Notes under the pieces: model-generated
Databases searched by the model: none
What the model saw: the letters and a program-made list of their open reading frames with translations, nothing else
Told to the model about the DNA's origin: nothing
Position numbers and translations under genes: made by a program
Shown here: positions 16,162 to 24,859 of the stretch, in pieces
How the letters are laid out: every line of letters begins with the position of its first letter
How positions within the stretch are numbered: the first letter of the stretch is position 1
From: DATAVK01 sp036267755
GTDB taxonomy: Bacteria > Actinomycetota > Actinomycetes > JAFAQI01
Length of the DNA stretch: 64,000 nt
Assembly: GCA_036267755.1 (NCBI GenBank)
Contig: DATAVK010000009.1
Coordinates: 1 to 64,000 of the forward strand
Reading direction: 5' to 3'

Positions 16162-17340
16162 ATGGCAGGCCAACCAACGCCCGCGGACAAGTTCAGCTTC
16201 GGGCTGTGGACGGTCGGCTGGCGCGCCGCCGACCCGTTCGGTGAGCCGACCCGCCCGCCGCTCGACCCGGTGGAGTCCGTGCACCGGCTGGCCGAGCTCG
16301 GTGCCTACGGCGTCACGATGCACGACGACGACCTGATCCCGTTCGGGTCGACCGACGGCGAGCGCGAGCGGTTGATCGGGCGGTTCCGCGACGCCCTCGC
16401 CAAGACCGGGCTCGTCGTCCCGATGATGACGACGAACCTGTTTACCCACCCGGTGTTCAAGGACGGTGGGCTCACCAGCAACGACAGATCGGTACGCCGG
16501 TTCGCGCTGCGCAAGGTGATCCGCAACCTCGACCTCGCCGCCGAGCTGGGTGCCCAGACCTACGTCTTCTGGGGCGGCCGCGAGGGTGCGGAGTACGACG
16601 GCGCCAAGGACATCCGCGCCGCGCTCGACCGCTACCGCGAAGCGCTGGATCTGCTCGCGTCGTATGTCAAGGAGCAGGGATACGGCCTCCGGTTCGCGAT
16701 CGAGCCGAAGCCGAACGAGCCACGCGGCGACATCCTGCTCCCGACCGTCGGTCACGCGCTCGCGTTCATCGCCGAGCTCGAGCACCGCGACATGGTCGGA
16801 GTGAATCCCGAGGTCGGCCACGAGCAGATGGCCGGGCTGAACTTCGCCGCCGGGATCGCGCAGGCACTGTGGGCCGGCAAGCTGTTCCACATCGACCTCA
16901 ACGGCCAGCGCGGGATCAAGTTCGACCAGGATCTGGTCTTCGGTCACGGCGACCTCATCAACGCGTTCTTCCTCGTCGACCTGCTCGAGGGTGGCGCCGA
17001 CGAGATCCCGGCGTACGACGGGCCACGGCACTTCGACTACAAGCCGTCCCGCACCGAGGACATCACCGGCGTCTGGGACTCGGCGGCAGCGAACATGCGG
17101 ATGTACCTGCTGCTCAAGGAGCGCGCTGCGAGTTACCGCGCCGACCCCGAGGTGATCGACGCGATTGCCAGCGTTGACGCGCTCAACACCCCGACGCTGG
17201 GGATCGGCGAGACGCTCGACGACCTTCGGGTGGACCGCAGCGTCTATGAGGACTACGACCCGGACGCGGTCGGACGGCAGGGCTACGGTTTCGTCCGACT
17301 GCACCAGCTCGCGATCGAGCACCTGCTCGGCGCCCGCTGA
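16162..17340 (+). CDS. xylA: Xylose isomerase (Streptomyces/group I type)
   Basis: This 392-residue TIM-barrel isomerase interconverts D-xylose and D-xylulose (and D-glucose and D-fructose). Characteristic blocks are the N-terminal FSFGLWTVGW, MHDDDLIPFG with the active-site His, TYVFWGGREG, the metal ligand IEPKPNEPRGD, VNPEVGHEQMAGLNF, and FHIDLNGQRGIKFDQD. Length and sequence match the short actinobacterial class. The ATG at 16162 is favoured because CTGGAG lies six bases before it; a GTG at 16156 adds two residues. xylB follows after 24 bases and a ROK regulator closes the unit. Confidence 0.96.
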   Translation: MAGQPTPADKFSFGLWTVGWRAADPFGEPTRPPLDPVESVHRLAELGAYGVTMHDDDLIPFGSTDGERERLIGRFRDALAKTGLVVPMMTTNLFTHPVFKDGGLTSNDRSVRRFALRKVIRNLDLAAELGAQTYVFWGGREGAEYDGAKDIRAALDRYREALDLLASYVKEQGYGLRFAIEPKPNEPRGDILLPTVGHALAFIAELEHRDMVGVNPEVGHEQMAGLNFAAGIAQALWAGKLFHIDLNGQRGIKFDQDLVFGHGDLINAFFLVDLLEGGADEIPAYDGPRHFDYKPSRTEDITGVWDSAAANMRMYLLLKERAASYRADPEVIDAIASVDALNTPTLGIGETLDDLRVDRSVYEDYDPDAVGRQGYGFVRLHQLAIEHLLGAR

Positions 17341-17364
17341 CCCGGTGCCGAAGGGTGTGACGCG

Positions 17365-18768
17365 ATGACGCTGGTCGCCGGGGTCGACTCCTCGACCACG
17401 GCCTGCAAGGTCGTCATCCGTGACGCCGAGACCGGTGCCCTGGCCCGGCAGGGTCGCGCCCCACATCCCGACGGGACCTCGGTCGATCCGGAAGCATGGT
17501 GGGACGCGCTGCAGCACGCGGCAGCCGACGCGGGCGGTCTGCACGACGTCGCCGCGATCGCGGTCGGGGGGCAGCAGCACGGAATGGTCTGTCTGGACGC
17601 GAACGGTGCCGTAGTCCGCGACGCGTTGTTGTGGAACGACACCCGCTCGGCTGACGCCGCCACCGACCTCGTCGCGGAGCTGGGCGGGGCCGACGCGTGG
17701 GCGGCGGCGGTCGGGTCGCTACCCCTGGCCTCTTTCACCGTGACGAAGCTGCGCTGGCTTGCCGACCACGAACCCGACAACGCCCGCCGTACCGAGGCCG
17801 TCTGCCTGCCGCACGACTGGCTCACCTGGCGGCTCGCCGGAGCCGACGGGCTCGATGCGCTCGTCACCGACCGCAGCGACGCCAGCGGCACTGGCTACTG
17901 GTCGCCGGCGACCGGCGAGTACCGGACCGACCTGATCGAGCTCGCCCTGGGCCGTGCTGTCGCCGTACCGCGGGTGCTCGGACCGAATGAGCGCGCCGGC
18001 AAGTCCGGCGGCGCGATCCTCGGCCCGGGCGCCGGTGACAACGCGGCGTCGGCGCTCGGGGTCGCGGCCCGGCCCGGTGACGTGATCGTCTCGATCGGTA
18101 CGTCGGGCGTGGTGTGTGCGGTCAGCGCGACACCGACCGCCGACCCGACCGGGATCGTCGCCGGGTTCGCGTCCGCGACCGGCGACTTCCTGCCGTTGGT
18201 GTGCACCCTCAACGCGGCCCGCATCCTGGCCGTCACCTCGCGGCTGTTGGGGGTCGACCAGGAGGGCCTGTCCGACCTCGCGCTCGCCACTCCGAGCGGT
18301 TCCGACGGAGTGGTCCTGGTGCCCTACCTCGAGGGCGAGCGCACCCCGAACCGTCCCGACGCGACCGGCTCGCTGCTGGGGCTGACGCTGCACACGTCGA
18401 CGCCAGGACATGTCGCGCGAGCCGCGGTCGAGGGCCTGCTCTGCGGACTCGGCGACGGGCTCGATGCCCTTGCAGCGCTTGGGGTTCCGGTCGACCACAT
18501 CATCCTGATCGGGGGCGGAGCCCGGTCCGAGGCGGTGCGCGAGCTAGCGCCCGTGGTGCTGGGCCACACTGCTTCGGTGCCCGCGCCCGGTGAGTACGTC
18601 GCCGACGGGGCTGCCCGGCAGGCCGCGTGGACGCTGTCCGGCGCGGCCGAGCCACCTCGCTGGACCATCGGTGAGGAGCAGCGGTACGCCGCCGACCCGG
18701 ACCCCCGGGTTCGCGCTCGCTACGCGCAGGCCCGTGAGCTGACCCTGCGCCGGGACGAAGCCCCGTGA
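17365..18768 (+). CDS. xylB: Xylulokinase
   Basis: The 467-residue FGGY kinase phosphorylates D-xylulose to xylulose 5-phosphate, the entry point to the pentose phosphate pathway and the end product of the arabinose branch. Visible features are the N-terminal phosphate motif AGVDSSTTACKVVI, the substrate-binding IAVGGQQHGMV, DALLWNDTRSADA, VVSIGTSGVV-type adenosine motif (VIVSIGTSGVV), and GGGARSEAVREL near the C-terminus. Length is at the short end of the xylulokinase range. The stop overlaps the regulator start (GTGA, 18765-18768). Confidence 0.94.
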   Translation: MTLVAGVDSSTTACKVVIRDAETGALARQGRAPHPDGTSVDPEAWWDALQHAAADAGGLHDVAAIAVGGQQHGMVCLDANGAVVRDALLWNDTRSADAATDLVAELGGADAWAAAVGSLPLASFTVTKLRWLADHEPDNARRTEAVCLPHDWLTWRLAGADGLDALVTDRSDASGTGYWSPATGEYRTDLIELALGRAVAVPRVLGPNERAGKSGGAILGPGAGDNAASALGVAARPGDVIVSIGTSGVVCAVSATPTADPTGIVAGFASATGDFLPLVCTLNAARILAVTSRLLGVDQEGLSDLALATPSGSDGVVLVPYLEGERTPNRPDATGSLLGLTLHTSTPGHVARAAVEGLLCGLGDGLDALAALGVPVDHIILIGGGARSEAVRELAPVVLGHTASVPAPGEYVADGAARQAAWTLSGAAEPPRWTIGEEQRYAADPDPRVRARYAQARELTLRRDEAP

Positions 18769-19943
18769 GCGTGGCCCGGCCGGCCGGGCAGCAGACCGTA
18801 CGTCGCCACAACCTCGGTCTGGTGCTCGAGCAGATCGCGACCGGGCGCGGCCGTTCCCGGGCGCAGCTCGCGCACGCCACCGGATTGACCCGGACCACCG
18901 TGTCCGCACTCGTCGACGAGCTCGTGGCGACGCGGCTGGTGAGCGAGCTGGCCCCGGACCGGGGGTCGCGTGGGCGTCCCGGCTCGCCGCTCGTGCTCAA
19001 CCCGAACGGCCCGGCCGGGCTGGGCATCGAGATCAACGTCGACTACATCAGCGCCTGCGTCGTCGATCTCACGGGTGCCGTGCGGTCCCGTCGTACCACG
19101 ATCACCGACAACCGGCTCGGGACGCCGCGCGCCGGGTTGCGGCGGGCACTTCGGCTGGCGGAACAGGTGCGCGCAGACGTCGACCTCCCAGTCGCCGGTG
19201 TCACCCTGGCGTTGCCCGGCCTGGTGGACGACGACGGTGTACTGCGGCGCGCACCGAACCTGCCGCGCTGGGAAGGAATCGACGCCGCACCTGCGCTCAG
19301 CGAGGCGCTCCGGCTGCCGGTCGGTGTCGACAACGAGGCGAACCTGGCGGCGCTGGCGGAGCTGTGGTTCGGCGACGCGCTTCCCGACTTCATGCTGGTC
19401 TCCGGCGAGGTCGGTGTCGGTGCCGGCGTCGTCCTCGGCGGCCGGCTGTTCCGCGGCACTCGAGGGTTGGCCGGCGAGCTCGGCCACGTCGTCGTGGACC
19501 CGTCGGGACCTCGCTGCGGCTGCGGCGCCAACGGATGCCTGGAGCAGATCGCGGGTCAGGAAGCGTTGGTACGCAAGGCAGAACTGGCCGGCGCGATCTC
19601 CACCTCGACGGCCGACCCGAACGGCGCGGTCGCGCAGCTGGTGGCTCTCGCCTCGGCCGGTGACGCCCGGGTGCTGCAGGTGCTGTCGGAAGCCGGGACG
19701 GCGCTCGGGGTCGCTCTTGCCGCCGCGGTCAACGTCCTCGATTTTCCCGTCATCGTGCTCGGCGGCCTCTACGCCCAGCTCGGGCGATGGGCACTCGAGT
19801 CGCTCTCGACCGAGCTCGACCAGCGGGTGATCAGTCATGGCTGGGAGCCGCTGGACATCCGGATCTCGACGTTGGGTGCCGACGCGGCGGTGCGCGGTGC
19901 AGCGGGTTCGGTCGTGCAGGGAGTGCTGGCGCTTCCGTTATGA
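18765..19943 (+). CDS. xylR: ROK-family repressor, XylR type
   Basis: The 392-residue protein has an N-terminal winged helix-turn-helix (about 18-75, GRSRAQLAHATGLTRTTVSA) joined to a ROK sugar-kinase-like domain. The ROK domain shows VDNEANLAALAELWFG, the EVGVGAGVVLGGRL block, and the zinc-site cysteine cluster CGCGANGCLEQ. The ATP-binding kinase motifs are weak, as in the repressor branch. It is co-translated with xylB and most likely represses xylA through the TTAGTC-GACTAA dyad at 16111-16131, with xylose as inducer. The effector is inferred. Its end overlaps the convergent GGDEF-EAL gene by six bases. Confidence 0.88.
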   Translation: MSVARPAGQQTVRRHNLGLVLEQIATGRGRSRAQLAHATGLTRTTVSALVDELVATRLVSELAPDRGSRGRPGSPLVLNPNGPAGLGIEINVDYISACVVDLTGAVRSRRTTITDNRLGTPRAGLRRALRLAEQVRADVDLPVAGVTLALPGLVDDDGVLRRAPNLPRWEGIDAAPALSEALRLPVGVDNEANLAALAELWFGDALPDFMLVSGEVGVGAGVVLGGRLFRGTRGLAGELGHVVVDPSGPRCGCGANGCLEQIAGQEALVRKAELAGAISTSTADPNGAVAQLVALASAGDARVLQVLSEAGTALGVALAAAVNVLDFPVIVLGGLYAQLGRWALESLSTELDQRVISHGWEPLDIRISTLGADAAVRGAAGSVVQGVLALPL

Positions 19944-21899
19944 CACAGCGGAGGGAACCGGCTCCATCCCGTGGCCGGTGAGCCAGGTTTCGAGCTCTGC
20001 CTCGGTGCCGGGCACCTGGATGTAGTAGCCCTGCAACAGGTCACATCCCATGGCCGCCAGCGCATCCCGGGTCCACTCGTCCTCGACTCCTTCTGCGACG
20101 ACCTGCAGTCCGAGGTTGTGGCCGAGGTCGAGCGCGGACTGGACGAGGAAGTGGTCCCGCTCGTCGATCGCCATCCCCATGACGAATCGACGATCGATCT
20201 TGAGCTCTTTCACGGGAAGCGCCTTGAGCCGCGCCATCGAGGAGTATCCCGTGCCGTAGTCGTCGACGCTGAGAGTGACGCCCATCGCGTCGAGATCCTT
20301 CATGATCGTGTAGGCGCGCGGTGGGTCGGACATGATCGAGCTCTCGGTGATCTCCAACGTCAGCAGCGACGCCGGGACGCCATGGAGCTTCAGCAGGTCG
20401 CGGACCTCCTGAGGGAACGACTTGGTGAGCAGGGATCGGGCCGAGACGTTCACGCAGATCGGAATCGAGCGACCCTGATCGAGCCACGCGCGGCACTGCG
20501 ACAGGGCCAGCCGAAGCACCTCCGCGGTCAGCAGGTGGACGATCGCCGTGTTCTCGACGACCGGCATGAACGCGGCCGGACCGAGCAGGCCCGACGTCGG
20601 GTGCTCCCACCGCACCAGTGCTTCGACGCTGTGGAGCTCCCCGGTCATGGCACTGATCTTCGGTTGATAGTGCAGCACGATCTCGCCGGCGGGTATCGCC
20701 CGGCGCAGGTCACCGAGCACGGCGAGCCGCGTGACGGTGTTCGCGTCGCGCCTGCGGGAGTAGGTGACGACCGACGCGTGATGCGCCTTGGCTTCGTACA
20801 TGGCCACGTCGGCATGACGAACGACGGCATCTACGTCTTCATCGGTTGCAGCCAGCGCGATGCCGATGCTCGCGTCGACATCGAGCGAGATGTCACGGAC
20901 GTCGAACGGTTCGGTCAGCGTCTCGACGAGCCGTTCGGCGGTCGCGTGCGCGTCGGCGGCGTTCGAGGCGGGAAGCAGCACCGCGAACTCGTCACCGCCG
21001 AGTCGCGCCACCGAGTCGCCGCCACGCAACGAGGCCTCGAATCGCTGCGCCACCTGTTGTAGCAACAGATCGCCGAACTGGTGACCGAGGGTGTCGTTGA
21101 CGTCTTTGAAACGGTCGAGATCGATGATCATGATGGCGACCTGCTGGTCGGTGCGCTGGGTAGCCCGCAGGGCCTGCGACGCCCGGTCCTGGAACAGCGT
21201 CCGGTTCGGCAGGCCAGTGAGGACGTCGTGCAAGGCCTGGTGCCGATTGAGATCGCTCTGGGTCTGGAGGGCCAGCCTCGAACGCCGCAGCGCCCGCCAA
21301 GCAAGCATCAGGGTGGCGATGCCGACGAGCAGCGTGGCGACGTCGAACCACACGACGAGCCGACCGGTACGACGGACCTGGGTGACGTTCGCCAGTGCCT
21401 GCTTTCGGACAGCGATAGCTCCCGGGTAGATCTGACCCTGCATGACGGCGAGGAGCGGGACGACGGTGGTGGCGTCCAGCTGGTTGGTGACGGCCCTGGG
21501 TTCGTGACGGTTCACGGCGGCGAACAACGCGGCGGTGGCAGCGACGTACTTGCTCTGGTCGGCCAGCACGGCCGCGACCCGGCGCCGGTCACTCGCGCTG
21601 CCAAGAGCCCTGACCTGCTCGAGGGCTGCCCGCAGCGTCACCGTCGCTCCCTGGTGCCCCGCCGAGGTGGCCGATCCCGGCCGCAGCTGGTACTCGTTCT
21701 TCAGCGACTGTTCGGCCTGTAGATCGGCGACCGCAGCGAGGTACACCGAGGCGAGCTCGACCGAGTGCTGGGCGCGGGTCGCCGCACGATCGTTGATGAC
21801 CGACCCCGCGGTGATGACACCGGTGAGCGTGATCAGCGTGAGCGCGATAAGGAGCATGCCAGCAGCGCCGCGGTGATGAAGAGGCCGGGCCCTGGTCAT
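19938..21899 (-). CDS. Membrane-bound GGDEF-EAL protein (c-di-GMP cyclase/phosphodiesterase)
   Basis: The 653-residue protein has a membrane helix at about 13-33, an extracytoplasmic helical sensor region to about 180, and a second helix at about 185-203. A GGDEF domain follows with intact ARLGGDEFAVLL and an upstream RGGD that fits the product-inhibition I-site. The EAL domain has all main catalytic blocks: EALVRW, CVNVSARSL, LEITESS, DDYGTGYSS, ELKIDRRFV, VAEGVE and LQGYYI. Both activities therefore look possible, and net output cannot be predicted. The sensor ligand is unknown. It stands alone, convergent with xylR. Confidence 0.92.
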   Translation of the reverse strand: MTRARPLHHRGAAGMLLIALTLITLTGVITAGSVINDRAATRAQHSVELASVYLAAVADLQAEQSLKNEYQLRPGSATSAGHQGATVTLRAALEQVRALGSASDRRRVAAVLADQSKYVAATAALFAAVNRHEPRAVTNQLDATTVVPLLAVMQGQIYPGAIAVRKQALANVTQVRRTGRLVVWFDVATLLVGIATLMLAWRALRRSRLALQTQSDLNRHQALHDVLTGLPNRTLFQDRASQALRATQRTDQQVAIMIIDLDRFKDVNDTLGHQFGDLLLQQVAQRFEASLRGGDSVARLGGDEFAVLLPASNAADAHATAERLVETLTEPFDVRDISLDVDASIGIALAATDEDVDAVVRHADVAMYEAKAHHASVVTYSRRRDANTVTRLAVLGDLRRAIPAGEIVLHYQPKISAMTGELHSVEALVRWEHPTSGLLGPAAFMPVVENTAIVHLLTAEVLRLALSQCRAWLDQGRSIPICVNVSARSLLTKSFPQEVRDLLKLHGVPASLLTLEITESSIMSDPPRAYTIMKDLDAMGVTLSVDDYGTGYSSMARLKALPVKELKIDRRFVMGMAIDERDHFLVQSALDLGHNLGLQVVAEGVEDEWTRDALAAMGCDLLQGYYIQVPGTEAELETWLTGHGMEPVPSAVS

Positions 21900-22006
21900 G
21901 CAGTTCCGATCCGTCCGGTATGCCTGATGCGCCCGTTAGTCATAGTTATCGGCCTTTTCGGGCGAGGGTTGAGGGCTGCGGGAGCGACATCCCTAGGCTT
22001 GGCCGA

Positions 22007-23137
22007 GTGAGTGACCTGACCTGCGACGTCGTCGTCGTGGGTGGTGGGATGGCCGGCATCTCGCTCGCTGCCGCGCTCGCGTCCGACGGTCGGGTCGTCG
22101 TGGTCGAGAGCGAGCCGGAGCTGGGTCGCCATGCGACCGGTCGGTCGGCGGCCAGCTACCTCCCGAGCTACGGCGGCGCCGTCGCACGGGCGCTCACCGT
22201 CGCGAGCCGGATCGGGTACGACGAGGCCTCGGCCGAGCGCGGTGACCCGTTGCTGACGCCTCACCCGATGCTGCTGGTGTCCACCGACGACGAGAGCGAC
22301 CGCGCGTTGCAGGAGACGGCCGAGGTGACGGGATCGCTCGACCTGGTCGACAGTGCCGGCGCCATCGCGTTGTGCGATGCCCTGCGTCCCGAACGGATCC
22401 GCGCCGGCGGCGTGGACTCCGCGGGGATGGCGATCGAAGTCGCCGGCCTGCACCAGCTCTACCTCAAGCGGCTGCGCCATGCCGGCGGGCGGATTCTGAC
22501 CTCCGCGCCGCTGCACGCGGTGTCCCGTCGTACCGGCGGCTGGCAGGTGTCAGCCGGCGAGCACAGCATTTCAGCGGACGTCATCGTTGACGCCGCCGGA
22601 GCCTGGGTCGACGAGGTCGCGGCTCTGGCAGGGGTGCCGCAGATTGGACTGGTCCCCCGTCGCCGCTCGGCGTTTCTCGTTCCGATCCCCGTGGAACTCA
22701 CCGCCAACGCCGCGACCTGGCCGATGGTCGGTGACGCGGCGGATCGCTGGTACCTCAAGCCCGACGGCGGCCAGCTGCTCGGCTCCCCCGCCGACCAGAC
22801 CCCGTGCCCGCCGTGCGACGCCCGGCCCGACGAGCTGGAGATCGCCCGCGCGATCGAGGAGATCAACGGCTGCACGTCGCTCGCGATCCGGCACGTGTCG
22901 ACGACGTGGGCCGGGCTGCGGTCGTTCGTGCCCGACGAGATGCCTGTGGTGGGCGGCTGGGCCGACCACCCCGGCTTCTTCTTCTACGCCGGGCAAGGCG
23001 GCTTCGGGATCCAGATGGCGCCCGCACTCGCCGAGCTCGGCGCCGCGATCCTCACGCGCGGTGAGTCACCGCCGCGCCTGGCCGCGCTCGGCATCTCCGC
23101 GGCGTCCGTGAGTCCACAGCGCCTCGCCCCCGAGTGA
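22007..23137 (+). CDS. FAD-dependent D-amino-acid dehydrogenase-like oxidoreductase
   Basis: I start at GTG 22007 (376 residues), which places the dinucleotide fold VVVVGGGMAGIS just after the start; the open frame further upstream is less protein-like. The DAO-fold flavoprotein has EXE-type VVVESEPELGRHATGRSAASY (FAD and substrate loop), resembling the D-arginine dehydrogenase DauA branch, and the C-terminal FFFYAGQGGFGIQMAPA FAD motif. It likely oxidises a D-amino acid or other amine. No partner genes are adjacent, so the substrate is uncertain. The short convergent gap after it is almost entirely a tandem repeat array. Confidence 0.85.
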   Translation: MSDLTCDVVVVGGGMAGISLAAALASDGRVVVVESEPELGRHATGRSAASYLPSYGGAVARALTVASRIGYDEASAERGDPLLTPHPMLLVSTDDESDRALQETAEVTGSLDLVDSAGAIALCDALRPERIRAGGVDSAGMAIEVAGLHQLYLKRLRHAGGRILTSAPLHAVSRRTGGWQVSAGEHSISADVIVDAAGAWVDEVAALAGVPQIGLVPRRRSAFLVPIPVELTANAATWPMVGDAADRWYLKPDGGQLLGSPADQTPCPPCDARPDELEIARAIEEINGCTSLAIRHVSTTWAGLRSFVPDEMPVVGGWADHPGFFFYAGQGGFGIQMAPALAELGAAILTRGESPPRLAALGISAASVSPQRLAPE

Positions 23138-23144
23138 CCGGGCG

Positions 23145-23268
23145 ATAGCAACACCAATGGCCCATCCGTGTGGCTATAGCAACACCAATGGGCCATGCGT
23201 GTGGCTATAGCAACACCAATGGGCCATGCGTGTGGCTGTAGCAACACCAATGGGCCATGCGTGTGGGG
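23145..23268. repeat. Tandem array of four 31-bp hairpin repeats
   Basis: Four head-to-tail units start at 23145, 23176, 23207 and 23238. Each is 31 bases, beginning ATAGCAACACC (GTAGC in the last) and ending in GTGTGG. Units 2-4 are almost identical; unit 1 differs at two or three positions. Each unit is an imperfect palindrome: AGCAACAC pairs with GTGTGGCT with one mismatch, around an inner ATGG/CCAT stem. There are no spacers. The array fills the gap between the convergent genes ending at 23137 and 23269, so bidirectional termination or mRNA 3' protection is plausible. Confidence 0.85.
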
Positions 23269-23508
23269 TCAGGTCGCCGATACAGGGGGCCGGGAGGTCA
23301 GCGGTTGCTGCGGCAGTCGCGGGTCGCCGTTGTGCCGGATCGAGGTACAGCACTCACGACAGGCGTTGTCGGCCATCGGATTGAAGATGCCGGACTGGAC
23401 GTCCAGCGGGCGGCCCTCGCATCGCGAACGGGTCGCACCGTCGTCACCTATGACGACGGCATGCACCCGCGCCGAAAGTTGCCCTGGGTACATGCCTTTG
23501 TCTGCCAT
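23269..23508 (-). CDS. Small cysteine-containing hypothetical protein
   Basis: From the ATG at 23508 the frame encodes 79 residues (MADKGMYPGQLSARVHAVV...), with a GGGGAAAAGGG purine run about six bases upstream that supports this start over an ATG at 23541. There are four cysteines, three of them close together (ACRECCTSI), but no classic zinc-ribbon spacing. The stop codon directly abuts the tandem hairpin array. I do not recognise the family. The ribosome binding site and ordinary composition make it a reasonable but unproven gene. Confidence 0.5.
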   Translation of the reverse strand: MADKGMYPGQLSARVHAVVIGDDGATRSRCEGRPLDVQSGIFNPMADNACRECCTSIRHNGDPRLPQQPLTSRPPVSAT

Positions 23509-23603
23509 ATTTACCCTTTTCCCCTGGGTAGGCAGGTTCAATCCGCTACCCAGTCACATTCACTCGGTCGGCCTAGTGATGAGCGTGCACAGCACTACCG
23601 TCA

Positions 23604-24269
23604 TTGGCTGACCTCGACATCCCGTGCCGCGGGGTGCTGTTCGACTTCGACGGCGTCCTCGCCGCTTCCACGGCCAGCGCCGAGCGCGCCTGGTCTCGCT
23701 GGGCGGTCGAATACTCGATCTCTCCCGAGAAGGTGCTGGAAGGCCTGCACGGCCGGCGTTCGACCGACACGGTCAGCACCTTCCTGCCAGAGTCACAACA
23801 CGAAGCCGGCCTGGCCAGGATCGAGGAGCTGGAACGCGACGACGCCCCCAGCATCCGGGCGATTCCCGGGGCAGCCGAGCTCCTGACCGCGTTGCCGGGC
23901 AACTGGGCGATCGTGACCTCGGGCACCTCGAAGCTGCTCGCCGCGCGGCTCGCTGTCCTCGGCTTCCCCGCTCCGCCGATCGTCGTCACCGGCGGGGATG
24001 TGACGGCGGGCAAGCCGGCACCGGACGGGTATCTCAGGGCCGCCGAGCTGCTGGGTTACGCGAGCTCGGACTGCGTCGTCGTCGAAGATGCCCCGCCTGG
24101 CGTGCAGGCCGGGCGGGCGTCGGGAGCGGCGGCCGTGATCGGCGTCGGGGAGCTCGCGCTCACCACGGACGCGGATCCCGTCGTCCGCGACCTACGAGGT
24201 GTCAGCTGGACCGGGACTGGACTGCGGGTGCAGGCGGGCGCGCAACTGCGCTCGGCCCGCCCGCACTAG
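23604..24269 (+). CDS. HAD-superfamily (subfamily IA) sugar phosphatase-like protein
   Basis: The 221-residue protein shows the four HAD motifs: VLFDFDGVLAAS (nucleophile Asp14, acid Asp16), WAIVTSGT (motif II), GKPAPDGYL (motif III Lys) and VVVEDAPPGVQAG (motif IV). The helical cap between motifs I and II and the overall length fit subfamily IA phosphatases of the GPP1/2-deoxyglucose-6-phosphatase type. The only in-frame start before motif I is a TTG at 23604, since a stop codon lies at 23580. The substrate is probably a small sugar phosphate, but no neighbour narrows it. Confidence 0.85.
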   Translation: MADLDIPCRGVLFDFDGVLAASTASAERAWSRWAVEYSISPEKVLEGLHGRRSTDTVSTFLPESQHEAGLARIEELERDDAPSIRAIPGAAELLTALPGNWAIVTSGTSKLLAARLAVLGFPAPPIVVTGGDVTAGKPAPDGYLRAAELLGYASSDCVVVEDAPPGVQAGRASGAAAVIGVGELALTTDADPVVRDLRGVSWTGTGLRVQAGAQLRSARPH

Positions 24270-24340
24270 TCCATCGGGACCGCTCGAGCGATAGTCACGG
24301 ACCCGACGTCGGTACGACGGCGAGCTCCGATGATCCAGCG

Positions 24341-24859
24341 ATGAAGCGAACCCACGGTGCAGCCTGTGTCCTCGTCGTCGCGGCCCTCGGTCTGGCTCCG
24401 GTCGCCGCGTCGGCCGGCGTATCCGCGGAGCACGCCAAGCATCCGGCCCCACCGGAGAGTGGCAAGTGGCGCGTCACCGGCGGGCTGACCGGGTCGATGC
24501 GCGTGACGCACCAGCACGCCGCGGTCAGCCATCTCAAGGCGAGGATCGCGCCGACCGCGGAGACCGCCTGCGGCACCGGCACCGTCACCGTGGTGGGCAA
24601 GCACAAGATCATCCACGCCAAGGGCGACAGCGAGTTCGGGACCTACAACCTGTGGGCGGTCGGAAAGAACGAGCCCGACGCCGATCCCGTGATCCAGCCC
24701 GAGAAGGTCACGGTGATCCAGAACGGCCATCACCGCAAGGGCACGTTCTACATCTCGTTCGCGGGCGCCAAGGGACACACCAAGGCGGCCGATTCAGGCG
24801 GGGCCATCGACTACCACGGGGGCAACTGCGAGCTCCAGTTCGAGGTCCACAAGAGCTGA
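24341..24859 (+). CDS. Secreted protein of unknown function
   Basis: The 172-residue protein begins with a Sec-type signal peptide (MKRTHGAACVLVVAALGLAPVAASA, likely cleavage near residue 26). The mature part of about 145 residues is rich in Lys, His, Gly and Thr, with two cysteines (TACGTG and GNCELQ) that could form a disulfide. No enzymatic motif is visible. Its last 66 bases overlap, on the opposite strand, the coding sequence of the exporter ending at 24794, so one of the two termini may have drifted. I do not recognise the family. Confidence 0.7.
   Translation: MKRTHGAACVLVVAALGLAPVAASAGVSAEHAKHPAPPESGKWRVTGGLTGSMRVTHQHAAVSHLKARIAPTAETACGTGTVTVVGKHKIIHAKGDSEFGTYNLWAVGKNEPDADPVIQPEKVTVIQNGHHRKGTFYISFAGAKGHTKAADSGGAIDYHGGNCELQFEVHKS

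Noticed and set aside
22984..23250. 88-codon minus-strand frame running through the repeat units
   Set aside because: It overlaps the flavoprotein gene and the repeats in a frame with no ribosome binding site; the repeating peptide is a by-product of a 31-base period.
23145..23268. Possible CRISPR array
   Set aside because: The 31-base units are contiguous with no spacers, and no cas genes are in the window.
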